Assembly: GCA_019739335.1 (NCBI GenBank)
Contig: CP073261.1
Location: 744,001 to 808,000, forward strand
Source: Erythrobacter sp.
GTDB lineage: Bacteria > Pseudomonadota > Alphaproteobacteria > Sphingomonadales > Sphingomonadaceae
Direction of reading: 5' to 3'
Length of the DNA stretch: 64,000 nt
The position numbers were made by a program, and so were the translations under genes. A model generated the notes under the pieces. The model was not told the origin of the DNA, did no database searches, and saw only the letters and a list, made by a program, of their open reading frames with translations. Each line of letters starts with the position of its first letter. Positions within the stretch are counted from its first letter, which is position 1. Of the stretch, positions 53,374-62,118 are shown piece by piece.

Positions 53374-55099
53374 AGGGCGGGCACGCGTGCTGCACCAGCG
53401 CATCGAATCCGATCGGGAGGAAGCAACGACCAGTCCCAAGATCCTGCTTGTCGTGGGCGGCGGCATTGCCGCGTACAAGTCCTGCGAACTCGTGCGCCTG
53501 ATCCGCAAGGGCGGCGCGGAAGTAACCTGCGTGCTCACCGAGGGCGGGGCGCAGTTCGTCACCCCGATGTCGCTCGCCGCGCTGTCGGGCAGGCAGGTCC
53601 ACACCACGCTGTGGGACCTGAAGGACGAGGCCGAGATCGGCCACATCCAGCTCTCGCGCGAAGCCGATCTGGTGGTGGTCTGCCCTGCCACGGCCAACAT
53701 GTTGGCGAAAATGGCGGCGGGGATTGCCGACGATCTGGCCACCACGCTGCTGCTCGCCACCAACCGCCCGGTGATGGCGGTGCCAGCGATGAACGTGAAG
53801 ATGTGGCAGCACGAGGCCACGCAGCGCAATATCACCACGCTGCGCGACATGGGCATCACGGTGCTCGATCCCGACATGGGCGAAATGGCCTGCGGCGAAT
53901 TCGGCCCCGGTCGCCTGCCGGAGCCCGAAGCCGTATGGATTGAAATTGCCGAAGTGCTGGGGCTGGATGCAGGAGCCGCCAGCACAAATATCGCCGCCTA
54001 TCTCGCCCGCCGCTATGACGCCGAAGAACTGGGCGAGGAAGGCGAGGGAGAAGGCGGTTTCGGGCTTGGTGGCCTGCTCGGCTCGATCATCCCGCGCGCG
54101 GCGGCCAAGCCGGTCGACGATGACGACGACGAATTCGCGGACATGGAACTGCCCGAAGGGATCATCGAAGGCCCCGAATTGCCAGAACCGGATATGACCG
54201 GCTTCGAGCACCTGATCGCCCGCAAAGGCAGGGCCAGCGCCGCTCCTCCGACCGACCGCGAAGCGATCAACCACGAAGTCAACGCGCGCCAACAGGCTCC
54301 GCAACCCTTCGAGGGCGAGGGCGCAGCTGCGCCGGTGAATCCGATGCTCAACCAGCTCGATTCACCTGCCGAACTGGCGCTGGAGCAGGACTATGACGCC
54401 TTCGACCCGCTCGCCGGACAGCCCGATTTCGACGACGATATCGAGCGCCGCCCGCTCTACGGCAAGCACGTGCTGGTCACTGCCGGACCAACGCACGAGC
54501 CGATCGATCCGGTGCGCTACATCGCCAACCGCTCGAGCGGCAAGCAGGGCTTCGCCATCGCCGCCGCCGCCGCCGCTGCAGGCGCGAAGGTGACGCTGGT
54601 ATCAGGCCCGGTGAACCTGCGCACGCCGCTGGGGGTGGATCGCATCAATGTCGAATGCGCGCTGGAAATGGCCGACGCGGTGCGCACGGCCCTGCCCGCC
54701 GATGTCGCGGTGATGGTCGCCGCCGTGGCCGACTGGCGGCCGCGCGATTTCAAGGGCGAGAAGATCAAGAAGCGCGGCGCCGCCCCACCCGCGCTGATCC
54801 TCACCGAAAACCCCGATATCCTTGCCAGCGTCGCCGCCAGCCAGGATCGCCCCGAACTGCTGATCGGCTTTGCGGCGGAGACCAGTGACGTAGTCGAAAA
54901 TGCCCGCAAGAAGCGCAAGAGCAAGGGCGTCGACTGGATCGTCGCCAACGATGTTTCGGGGGACGTGATGGGCGGGGAAGACAACCGCGTCCACCTTGTG
55001 CGCGAGGGCAAGGTCGAGCACTGGGACGAAATGTCCAAGCAGGAAGTCGCGATGAAGCTCGTCACCCAGATCGCCGAACGGCTTACCGTCGATGCCTGA
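53351..55099 (+). CDS. coaBC: Bifunctional phosphopantothenoylcysteine decarboxylase/synthetase
   Basis: A 582-aa (maximum) coenzyme A biosynthesis enzyme. The CoaC flavoprotein domain shows [19 protein letters not shown], the catalytic His in [20 protein letters not shown] and PAMNVKMW. The CoaB synthetase domain begins near residue 366 with [32 protein letters not shown] and [12 protein letters not shown]. Between them lies an unusually long acidic, probably disordered linker (about 225-365), which explains a length well above the roughly 400 aa usual for CoaBC. The true start is uncertain: ATG 53351, GTG 53387, or an ACG at 53426 that has GGGAGG at ideal distance and fits the family N-terminus. 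Confidence 0.92.
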   Translation: MALAWAIEGRARVLHQRIESDREEATTSPKILLVVGGGIAAYKSCELVRLIRKGGAEVTCVLTEGGAQFVTPMSLAALSGRQVHTTLWDLKDEAEIGHIQLSREADLVVVCPATANMLAKMAAGIADDLATTLLLATNRPVMAVPAMNVKMWQHEATQRNITTLRDMGITVLDPDMGEMACGEFGPGRLPEPEAVWIEIAEVLGLDAGAASTNIAAYLARRYDAEELGEEGEGEGGFGLGGLLGSIIPRAAAKPVDDDDDEFADMELPEGIIEGPELPEPDMTGFEHLIARKGRASAAPPTDREAINHEVNARQQAPQPFEGEGAAAPVNPMLNQLDSPAELALEQDYDAFDPLAGQPDFDDDIERRPLYGKHVLVTAGPTHEPIDPVRYIANRSSGKQGFAIAAAAAAAGAKVTLVSGPVNLRTPLGVDRINVECALEMADAVRTALPADVAVMVAAVADWRPRDFKGEKIKKRGAAPPALILTENPDILASVAASQDRPELLIGFAAETSDVVENARKKRKSKGVDWIVANDVSGDVMGGEDNRVHLVREGKVEHWDEMSKQEVAMKLVTQIAERLTVDA

Positions 55100-55562
55100 A
55101 CTTGGGCCTGACGCAGTAGGTGTGCAGATCAAGCGCCTGCCGCATGGCGAGGGGCTGGCGCTGCCGACCTACGCCACGAGCGGCGCGGCGGGAATGGACG
55201 TACTGGCGGCGGAGGACATCGTGCTGACGCCCGGGATGCGCTACCCGGTCGCGACCGGTTTCGCGCTGGCCATCCCGGCGGGATACGAAGTGCAGGTTCG
55301 CCCGCGTTCGGGCCTTGCCTTGAAGCACGGCATAACCCTTCCCAACACGCCCGGCACCATCGACAGCGATTATCGCGGCGAGCTGAAGGTGATCCTGATC
55401 AACGTGGGCGATGCGGATTTCCCCATCGTGCGCGGAGATCGAATCGCCCAGTTGGTGCTCGCCCCGGTCACGCGGGCAGCGTGGGAAGAAGTAGCAGAAC
55501 TCGACGATACCACACGCGGCGCAGGCGGCTTCGGCTCGACCGGCGGACACGCCAAGCTCTAG
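55092..55562 (+). CDS. dut: dUTP diphosphatase
   Basis: A 156-aa homotrimeric dUTPase preventing uracil incorporation into DNA. The five family motifs are visible: [12 protein letters not shown] (1), [12 protein letters not shown] (2), [18 protein letters not shown] (3), [12 protein letters not shown] (4) and the C-terminal [10 protein letters not shown] (5). The ATG overlaps the coaBC stop by eight nt, indicating coupling. The 3' end overlaps the convergent membrane-protein gene by four nt. Confidence 0.96.
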   Translation: MPELGPDAVGVQIKRLPHGEGLALPTYATSGAAGMDVLAAEDIVLTPGMRYPVATGFALAIPAGYEVQVRPRSGLALKHGITLPNTPGTIDSDYRGELKVILINVGDADFPIVRGDRIAQLVLAPVTRAAWEEVAELDDTTRGAGGFGSTGGHAKL

Positions 55563-56128
55563 AGCGAAGCGCCGCTTTGTGCGGACCGCGCCGCGTGGAA
55601 ACAGGCCGCCGCAGCGCCCCAGATCAGCGCGAAGAACGTCAGCACGCCCCATTCCACCGCATGCCCAGGCATCGTCCACAGCGCCGCCACCACACCGACG
55701 GCGAACTGCCCGGCGGAAAGCGTGGCCATGATCCAGCGCATCGGGGCGGCCCGGAACCATACCAGCAGGCTGGCAACCACCCCGATGCCTGCCATCGCAA
55801 TAAAGACAAGGTTGGTCGGTTCCTCCTCGCTTCCGAGCATTCCGACGGCCCCGTTGATCCACACCGTAAGAAACCCGCCGAGCGCGGCTATCGCGATGCC
55901 GACCTTGTGCGGGGCGTTGCGCCCCACCGCGAAGGCAATCTCCGCTCCTGCGCCGAGCAGGCCAAGAAGCACCGTGGCGAAAGCGAAGTCGGAGGCGGTC
56001 CAGTGGACTCCTTCGGCATGCCATTGCATCGCCAAGGCGGGCAGAATCAGCAAGGCAAGCAGGCAGCCCCATCCTGCAAGTCGCCAGCCGTTGAGAAGGC
56101 GAGGGCGGGGGGAAACAGTTTCGGTCAT
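55559..56128 (-). CDS. Small multi-pass membrane protein of unknown function
   Basis: A 189-aa hydrophobic protein with about five to six membrane helices ([65 protein letters not shown]). The ATG at 56128 has AAGGA upstream; the open frame reaching 56350 has no signal sequence or family match. It is divergent from the membrane-linked winged-helix regulator 130 nt away, so it is a likely target of that regulator. No function can be assigned. Confidence 0.65.
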   Translation of the reverse strand: MTETVSPRPRLLNGWRLAGWGCLLALLILPALAMQWHAEGVHWTASDFAFATVLLGLLGAGAEIAFAVGRNAPHKVGIAIAALGGFLTVWINGAVGMLGSEEEPTNLVFIAMAGIGVVASLLVWFRAAPMRWIMATLSAGQFAVGVVAALWTMPGHAVEWGVLTFFALIWGAAAACFHAARSAQSGASL

Positions 56129-56258
56129 CGGGTCATCCTTGCAGTTGGAATTTTCCCCCTCCCCATGCCCACCACCGAGGTGAGCGGCATGAGCAATTCG
56201 TGAGCAATGGCTGAAATCCTTCCCCCCGCCGTCCGCTGCTTCTAGGACCGCGCAACGC

Positions 56259-57335
56259 ATGGACACCCCGCCCGCCATAATCCGCTTCGATGCTTTCACG
56301 CTCGATCTCGCCAACCGGCAATTGCGGCGGGCCGAAAAAGGGGGGAGCACGGAGGTGGAACTGGGCAGCCGTTATCTCGATGCGCTGGCGCTGCTAGCGC
56401 GCGAAGCCGGATCACTGGTTTCCAAGGACCGCTTCATGGACGAAGTCTGGCGCGGCATTCCGGTGACCGACGAGGCGCTGACCCAATGCATTCGCACCCT
56501 GCGCCGCGCGCTGGGAGACGATGCCACCAACCCGCGCTTCATCGCCACCGTGCCCAAGCATGGCTATCGGTTTCTTGCACGGGTTGAGCATGGCACGGGA
56601 GAACCGCCAGCAGTCGCGGGCCAACCTTCGCGTACATCGTCGACTTCCCTCCCTTCGCGTGTAGCCGGAGCCTGCACGCTAACGGGTGCCTTGGCTGGCG
56701 CGGCTGGAGGTCTGTTCTATGCACTGGCGGCGGGCACCGGCGCAGGCACCGGCGTACTCGTGCTTGCGGCAATGATCGGTGCACTCGGCACCCTGGCGGG
56801 TGCGGGAATCGGTCTGGCGCTGGCGATTGTACTCGCAATCCGTGGTCGCCCGGACCTCGGGCTGATCCCGGCCGGGACTGCAGGTGGGATGGCAACCGGC
56901 GCGCTCGGCAGCACGCTCGGTCGCGAGGGGATCACACTGCTGACAGGCAGCCAGGTCGCCGCAGTCACCGGATCGTTTGAAGGGCTGATGCTCGGTCTGG
57001 CCTCGGGAATCGCCGCATGGCTGGTGCTGGCACCCAAGATCAGACCTGCCATCAGGCTTGTGGGCGCTGCAGTTATCGGCGGGAGCGCGGGCGCTTTGCT
57101 TCATGCGCTTGGCGGCGTGCTACTCGGCGGCAGCCTGTGGCAATTGCAACAGGCGCTCGGCACTTCTCGACTGTCGCTCGAGAAAATCGGAGGGGCGCTG
57201 GGGCGGGATGGTTTCGGCCCCGTCGCCCAACTGGTGACGGCTACGGCTGAAGGAGCAGTTTTCGTCGGATTGCTTGCTTGCGGAATGGTTTTGGCAGTTC
57301 ATTCCGACAGGCACTTGGTTCAGAACTGTTCGTAG
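56259..57335 (+). CDS. Winged-helix (OmpR-type) regulator fused to a multi-helix membrane domain
   Basis: A 358-aa one-component regulator. Residues 6-108 form a Trans_reg_C winged helix: FDAFTLDLANRQLRR, RYLDALALLAREAGSLVSKD, VTDEALTQCIRTLRRALGDD and ATVPKHGYRFLARV, as in CadC and ToxR. Instead of the single helix usual in CadC, the C-terminal 220 residues hold about six Gly/Ala-rich membrane helices (TGALAGAAGGLFYALAAG, IGALGTLAGAGIGLALAIV, IAAWLVLAPKI, GAVFVGLLACGMVLAV). It probably senses a membrane signal and controls nearby genes, such as the divergent membrane protein. Confidence 0.8.
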   Translation: MDTPPAIIRFDAFTLDLANRQLRRAEKGGSTEVELGSRYLDALALLAREAGSLVSKDRFMDEVWRGIPVTDEALTQCIRTLRRALGDDATNPRFIATVPKHGYRFLARVEHGTGEPPAVAGQPSRTSSTSLPSRVAGACTLTGALAGAAGGLFYALAAGTGAGTGVLVLAAMIGALGTLAGAGIGLALAIVLAIRGRPDLGLIPAGTAGGMATGALGSTLGREGITLLTGSQVAAVTGSFEGLMLGLASGIAAWLVLAPKIRPAIRLVGAAVIGGSAGALLHALGGVLLGGSLWQLQQALGTSRLSLEKIGGALGRDGFGPVAQLVTATAEGAVFVGLLACGMVLAVHSDRHLVQNCS

Positions 57336-57368
57336 AATCGCGACCGAAATGGAATATCTCTCAAACTG

Positions 57369-58178
57369 CTAAAGCCAGCCCGCATCCTTAAGAGGTCCAA
57401 GATTTGCCCTGCTGACGGGCGCTTCCAAGCCGTTGTCCAGCACCAGCCGGACATTGCGCCCGACGCGCCTCACATCCGCCACTGCGCCGCGTGCGACCCA
57501 CCAGCTGCGGTGGACCTGCTCGCCAGCAATCCCGTCGAGCTCCGCCACGGCATCGCGCATCCGCAGCAGCACCAGTTCGCTGCCGAGCGCCGTATGCGCG
57601 CGGACGTAATGATCCTCCATTTCCAGCGCCAGCAAATCGGTTCCGAGGTGCGCCGGGAGCCGGTCGAGGAATCGGGGGGCTACGGCGGGAGCCGCCGGTT
57701 GTATTGGTGATTTCTGAACAGGCTGGACGGCAATCGTGCTTTCGTCGCGCCGGATCAGCGTGGTCGTTACCGTCACGATGGCGCCGATCAGCACGACCGA
57801 GAAGTAATGGGTAATCGTGGTCGCCAGATCGGGCACCGGGGCCGCGTTGGGTAGATAGGGCAGGACCCATACCGCCAAGGCCATCGGTAGCGAAGCGAGC
57901 AGCACCCCCGCAGCGCGCAGGCTCCAGGCGGGCAGTTCCAGCACGGGAGACAGCCGCCGCGCGGCTGCATCGATGGGCGCGTAGAGCAGATAGCCAAGCC
58001 AGGCGTAACCGAGCCAGATCACCAGCCGCTGTGCGAACGGCGTGTCATAGGTGCCGAACGGCCCCACCAGCGCCAGCACCACGCCGATCACGGTCATGAT
58101 CGCCAGATCGATCAGCACACGCCGGACGAGCGGGTTTGCGACATTGCCGGGAGCAAGAGCGGTGGAACCGTGTGCCAT
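57369..58178 (-). CDS. LytTR-domain regulator with membrane helices
   Basis: A 269-aa protein with about four N-terminal membrane helices (VLIDLAIMTVIGVVLALVG, LVIWLGYAWLGYLLYAP, LRAAGVLLASLPMALAVWV, FSVVLIGAIVTVTTTLI) and a C-terminal LytTR DNA-binding domain from about 170 (LLALEMEDHYVRAHTALGSE, EQVHRSWWVARGAVADV, VRLVLDNGLEAPVSRANL). The domain order is typical of membrane LytTR regulators that act without a separate kinase. The start at 58178 is chosen because AGGCGGA precedes it. It is divergent from the DUF2306 gene, its probable target. Confidence 0.85.
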   Translation of the reverse strand: MAHGSTALAPGNVANPLVRRVLIDLAIMTVIGVVLALVGPFGTYDTPFAQRLVIWLGYAWLGYLLYAPIDAAARRLSPVLELPAWSLRAAGVLLASLPMALAVWVLPYLPNAAPVPDLATTITHYFSVVLIGAIVTVTTTLIRRDESTIAVQPVQKSPIQPAAPAVAPRFLDRLPAHLGTDLLALEMEDHYVRAHTALGSELVLLRMRDAVAELDGIAGEQVHRSWWVARGAVADVRRVGRNVRLVLDNGLEAPVSRANLGPLKDAGWL

Positions 58179-58333
58179 TCCGCCTGAAACTAGCGCCCGT
58201 TCGCGCTTCGTAAAGTGGCAATTCCCTGCCAATCCGCGCATTTCGCGAACGGCTGCTCCCGTCGGCGAAGCCCGTGATGCGGGTGAATGGCGGGCGGGCA
58301 GAGCGGTCTCACGAACTTCGATGGAGACCCGCA

Positions 58334-58858
58334 ATGACAACTTCGCTCACCCCCGCCCCGCCAGCCCGCAGCTTCGATATCGGCCCGGTAGCCCGCACTG
58401 CGGTCAGCCTTGCCTGCTTCACGATGAGCTTCGTGCTGATCGTGGCGCTGGGGCGAGCGGCGCTGGGCCTGGTCGATGACCTGCATCATTACGCCAAGAT
58501 TCCAATCATGATTCACGTCGCCACGGTGGTGCCCGCCGTCATTCTGGGCGGCTACCTGCTGCTGGCACCCAAAGGCACGCCGCTGCACAAACTGCTGGGC
58601 AAGGTCTGGCTGGTGCTGATGCTGGTGACCGCGACGAGCGCGATCTTCATCCAGTCCAACGGCGGCTTCAGCTTCATCCACCTGTTCGTGCCGCTGACCT
58701 TCCACGCCGCGTGGAAGACCATCGCCACCGCGCGCCGGGGCGATATCGCCGGGCACAAGAAGCACCTGGTGTTCACCTACCTTACCGCGCTGATGATCCC
58801 CGGCATTTTCGCCTTTGCGCTGGAAGGGCGGCTGATGAACGTGATGCTGTTCGGCTAG
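58334..58858 (+). CDS. DUF2306-family membrane protein
   Basis: A 174-aa protein with four to five membrane helices. IPIMIHVATVVPAVILGGYLL, HKLLGKVWLVLMLVTATSAI, FIHLFVPLTFHAAWKTI and GHKKHLVFTYLTALMIPGIF, including conserved His residues, fit the DUF2306 family. Function unknown; the conserved histidines could bind haem or metal. GGAG precedes the ATG at 58334. It is 155 nt from the divergent LytTR gene, a pairing that suggests regulation by it. Confidence 0.8.
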   Translation: MTTSLTPAPPARSFDIGPVARTAVSLACFTMSFVLIVALGRAALGLVDDLHHYAKIPIMIHVATVVPAVILGGYLLLAPKGTPLHKLLGKVWLVLMLVTATSAIFIQSNGGFSFIHLFVPLTFHAAWKTIATARRGDIAGHKKHLVFTYLTALMIPGIFAFALEGRLMNVMLFG

Positions 58859-59430
58859 CCCCGCTTCTTGAGCACCAGATAGAGCGCACCCTCGCCCCCG
58901 TGGCGGCGCGGCGCCGGTCTGACCGCAGCGATGTCGGAGGCGTGGGGGCCGGCCGCGAGCCAGTCGAGGAACTTGGCGCGGATCGCCCCGCGCTTTTCGC
59001 CCCGGTCGGCGGCGGCTACCGGGCGCGGCTTGCCCGTCACCACCAGCACCACCCGCGCGCCCATCGCCTTCGCCTGCACCAGCCCACTATCGAGCCTATG
59101 CCATGCAGAATCGAGCGTGTGGCCATGCAGGTCGAGCGTGAAATCGGGCTGGGTGGTGTCGCGGGCAAGGCGGCGTTCCCAGTGCGAGTCGAGGCCGGTC
59201 TGGTTGTACTTGGGGCGGGGAGGAGAACCAGCCGCAGGCTGGGGGAGGGGCACGCGCGGTTGCTTGACCGGCTTGACGAATTTCGGCGGCACCTTTTGCG
59301 ACGGAGCGACGGTAGGGGCCACCGTCACTTCAAGCGGCTTGGGCTTCTCCTTGCGCAACGGCTTTACTGTCTTCGCCAGCCGGTCCCACAGCGCCTTTTC
59401 CTCGGGTGATAGCCCGCGCGGTGCGCTCAT
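58855..59430 (-). CDS. Smr-domain protein
   Basis: A 191-aa protein with a basic, Pro-rich N-terminal half and a C-terminal Smr (small MutS-related) domain: TLDLHGHTLDSAWHRLDSGL, VVLVVTGKPRPV and GALYLVLKKRG. Smr domains have nicking endonuclease or RNA-cleavage activity in characterised cases. The LDLHGHT motif holds the catalytic region. It overlaps mltA by four nt (ATGA) and lies downstream of it; the order secB, tim44, mltA, smr is conserved in alphaproteobacteria. Confidence 0.88.
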   Translation of the reverse strand: MSAPRGLSPEEKALWDRLAKTVKPLRKEKPKPLEVTVAPTVAPSQKVPPKFVKPVKQPRVPLPQPAAGSPPRPKYNQTGLDSHWERRLARDTTQPDFTLDLHGHTLDSAWHRLDSGLVQAKAMGARVVLVVTGKPRPVAAADRGEKRGAIRAKFLDWLAAGPHASDIAAVRPAPRRHGGEGALYLVLKKRG

Positions 59431-60608
59431 CGGTTCAGGCGGGCGGCGGCGGCGCGGGGGAGCAGGATCACCGCCTGCCCGCGCCCGCTCATCCCCCCCG
59501 CAATTTCACGCGCTTCGGCACCCGCGCCCCAGAAGGTATCGAAGCGATTGGGCCCGCGGATTGCTCCGCCGGTATCCTGCGCAATCCACAGGCCGTTGGC
59601 GACCTCGCGATCCAGATCGAGCACCACCGGCGCGCCATAGGGGACGAACAGCGGATCGACCGCCACCGTGCTGCGCCCGCGCACCGGCACGCCGATGGAG
59701 CCGAGCGGTCCAATCGCTGCATCCGGGCCGCTCAATTCCTGGAAGAACACCCAGCTTGCGTTCTCGCGCATGATCGCGCGGCCTTCTTCGGGGTTGGCCC
59801 GCAGATATGCCATGATGCCCTGCATCGAGGTGGCATAGCCGGTCTCGCCGCCGATCAGCCCGCGTTCGCGCATCAGCGCACCGATGCCGGTGTAGCCGTG
59901 GCCGTTCTGCCCGGCGTAGCCGATGCGGATCACCTCGCCTTCCGGCGTTATCAGGCGCCCCGAACCCTGAATCTGGAGGAAGAAGAATTCCACCGCATCG
60001 CTGGCATAGCCGAGCACCGGAGCGCGGCCTTCGAGCGCGCCTTCCTCGATCTCGGCGCGGGTGAAGTGGGCGACGCAGCGCCCGTCGGGCAGGCGGCGGC
60101 TGAGCGGGGCGCGGCCCTCGCGCTCGCTTTCGGGAATCTCATCGCGCCAGCAGCGTTCGAGATCGCTGGGGACACCGTACACGGGAACATCTGTCGGAGA
60201 ACGGCGCGTGCGGCTCCCGGCGATTTCGGGTTCGAAATAGCCGGTTGCAAAGGCTGTTCCTTCGCCGACCCGCACCGGGGTGAAGTAGGTCGAGAAGAAG
60301 CGGTGCGCATCGGTATCGGCCCAGCCCGCAGCGGCATCACAGGGAACGCTCCAGTCCGCAGGAGTGGTCAGGCCGGAGACATCCTCGCGGGTGGTGGCGA
60401 CGCGGCAACTGGCGCGGAAAGCGACAAGCGCGGCGCTGGCATCTTCGGATTCGACGGCCAGCGGAGCAGTGGGCAGCATCGTCACGCCGAGCGCAATGGC
60501 ACTGGCAGCAACGGGAGCAGGAGCAGCGGGGACTGTGCCGGCTGGGATGATCCCCCCGCAGGCGGACAACAGGCCCAAGGCGATCAGCGGGACGAGGCGG
60601 CGGGACAT
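59427..60608 (-). CDS. mltA: Membrane-bound lytic murein transglycosylase A
   Basis: A 393-aa lipoprotein (MSRRLVPLIALGLLSAC) that cleaves peptidoglycan to 1,6-anhydro products. The MltA barrel shows ATGYFEPEIAGSR, PVYGVPSDL, VLGYASDAVEFFFLQIQGSG and IGYAGQNGHGYTGIG. The C-terminal 3D domain has WIAQDTGGAIRGPNRFDTFW with the three conserved aspartates. The ATG at 60608 directly opens the lipoprotein signal; the frame is open upstream but lacks one. Confidence 0.93.
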   Translation of the reverse strand: MSRRLVPLIALGLLSACGGIIPAGTVPAAPAPVAASAIALGVTMLPTAPLAVESEDASAALVAFRASCRVATTREDVSGLTTPADWSVPCDAAAGWADTDAHRFFSTYFTPVRVGEGTAFATGYFEPEIAGSRTRRSPTDVPVYGVPSDLERCWRDEIPESEREGRAPLSRRLPDGRCVAHFTRAEIEEGALEGRAPVLGYASDAVEFFFLQIQGSGRLITPEGEVIRIGYAGQNGHGYTGIGALMRERGLIGGETGYATSMQGIMAYLRANPEEGRAIMRENASWVFFQELSGPDAAIGPLGSIGVPVRGRSTVAVDPLFVPYGAPVVLDLDREVANGLWIAQDTGGAIRGPNRFDTFWGAGAEAREIAGGMSGRGQAVILLPRAAAARLNR

Positions 60609-60627
60609 GCTCACGCCGCCAGCGTTA

Positions 60628-61290
60628 TCAAGCCGCGTCGGTCTCGTCGAGCAGCCAGGCGGGATCGTTGCTCTTGGTGTCGCGCATGAAGGTCCAGATG
60701 TCGCGGCTCTCGATCGCATCGTCGAGCGAACCGGCGATCACCGTGCCGTCCTTGTCGCGGGTGACACTGGCGATATCGGCGACGAACCGTACGGCAATGC
60801 GCGCGGTCCGGCCGTCGAGAACGGCGGAGTGAATGGTCGAATCCTCGATCCGGATCAGCCGGTTGTCGAGCACTACGCCCGCGCCCTCGCGTTCATCGAT
60901 GGCGGCGACGAAGCTTTCGTAAACGTCGCTGTCGCACAGCTGCCGCAGTTCTTCCTTGTCCCCGCGCCAGAAGGCTTCGAGGATCATTTCGTAAGCACCG
61001 CGCGCGCCTTCGAGGAAGGGGATCAGTTCGAACCGGCGATCGGCGGAAGCGATGTCACGCAGCCCCTGCTCGATCGCGGGCGAAAACCCGGTGATCACGC
61101 GATCCGGGCGAGCCACTTCGGCCACCTGCGGCGGCTGGCCCTGCTGGCGCTTTTCGGCCTCCTGCTGCGCACGTTCGAGCCGCTGGGTCACCACCTCTTC
61201 CTCATGCTCCGCCTTGCGGCCGAGCACCGAATAGAGCCGCATGCCCAGAAAGGCTGCGATCATGGCGAGGATGACGATTTCCCAGATCAC
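60628..61290 (-). CDS. Tim44-domain protein
   Basis: A 220-aa membrane-anchored protein with one N-terminal helix (WEIVILAMIAAFLGMRLYSVLG), a charged coiled stretch (HEEEVVTQRLERAQQEAEKR) and a Tim44/TimA domain (IEQGLRDIASADRRFELIPF, ARGAYEMILEAFWRGDKEEL, DIWTFMRDTKSNDPAWLLDE). This is the bacterial relative of the mitochondrial import motor subunit; its bacterial role is unclear. The start is GTG at 61290. It lies next to divergent secB and upstream of mltA. Confidence 0.9.
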   Translation of the reverse strand: MIWEIVILAMIAAFLGMRLYSVLGRKAEHEEEVVTQRLERAQQEAEKRQQGQPPQVAEVARPDRVITGFSPAIEQGLRDIASADRRFELIPFLEGARGAYEMILEAFWRGDKEELRQLCDSDVYESFVAAIDEREGAGVVLDNRLIRIEDSTIHSAVLDGRTARIAVRFVADIASVTRDKDGTVIAGSLDDAIESRDIWTFMRDTKSNDPAWLLDETDAA

Positions 61291-61558
61291 GCGATAGATT
61301 TCCCAAACTTACCCGCCGAACCACAAAATAAGAGGCCGTAATCCGTCACGGGCATTTCCGTTATAGTGAACGAGATAGGTGTCAAAAGCAAATGAACAAG
61401 CAGGGCTTAAGGTCCCCTGAAGCACCAGCGAAACATTTCGCCGCATTGCGCCCGCCCCGTTGCGGCGGGCAAACAAGGGTGATAGGCGCGCGCAGCACGA
61501 AATAGACGCGCGGCGCATCGGCACCGCTATCCACTCCACAGACGAAAGAAGCACGACA

Positions 61559-62089
61559 ATGGCCGATGAAGGCGATGTTCTCACCAACCTCGATGCAGCT
61601 CCCCGTGGCAACGGCGCGGACACCCAACCCGTCGCCGGGATCCTCTCGCAATATGTGAAGGATCTCTCGGTCGAAAACCCGCGCGCGCCGGAAAGCTTCC
61701 AGTGGCGTGACCAGCCGGAAATGGACGTGCAGTTCAATATCGGCGCGAACAAGATCAATGACGAGTTGACCGAGGTCGAACTGAAAGTCACCGCCACCAG
61801 CCGCGCCAGCCAGGGTACGGCCTACATCGTCGATCTGACCTACTGTGGCGTCGTCGGCATGCGCAACATGCCCGAAGATCAGGTCCACGCATTCACGTAT
61901 GCCGAAGCCCCGCGCATCCTGTTCCCCTTCGCCCGCCGGGTAGTTTCGGATGCAGTGCGCGATGCCGGGTTCGCCCCGCTTATGCTCGATCCGATCGATT
62001 TCAACGGGCTCTATATCCAGCAGTTGCAGCAGAAGCGCGCGCAGGAAGCGGCTGCAGGCGGCACGCCGCCAACCGGCGGCCAAGGCTGA
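61559..62089 (+). CDS. secB: Protein-export chaperone SecB
   Basis: A 176-aa tetrameric chaperone that delivers unfolded preproteins to SecA. ILSQYVKDLSVENPRAPESF, FNIGANKINDELTEVELKV, VDLTYCGVVGMRNM and ILFPFARRVVSDAVRDAGF with LMLDPIDFNGLY are SecB signatures. GAAAGAAG precedes the ATG at 61559. The 268-nt gap to the divergent Tim44 gene shows no other feature I can support. Confidence 0.95.
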   Translation: MADEGDVLTNLDAAPRGNGADTQPVAGILSQYVKDLSVENPRAPESFQWRDQPEMDVQFNIGANKINDELTEVELKVTATSRASQGTAYIVDLTYCGVVGMRNMPEDQVHAFTYAEAPRILFPFARRVVSDAVRDAGFAPLMLDPIDFNGLYIQQLQQKRAQEAAAGGTPPTGGQG

Positions 62090-62118
62090 ACTGCGCCAAG
62101 CCAGCGGGCGACTGACGC

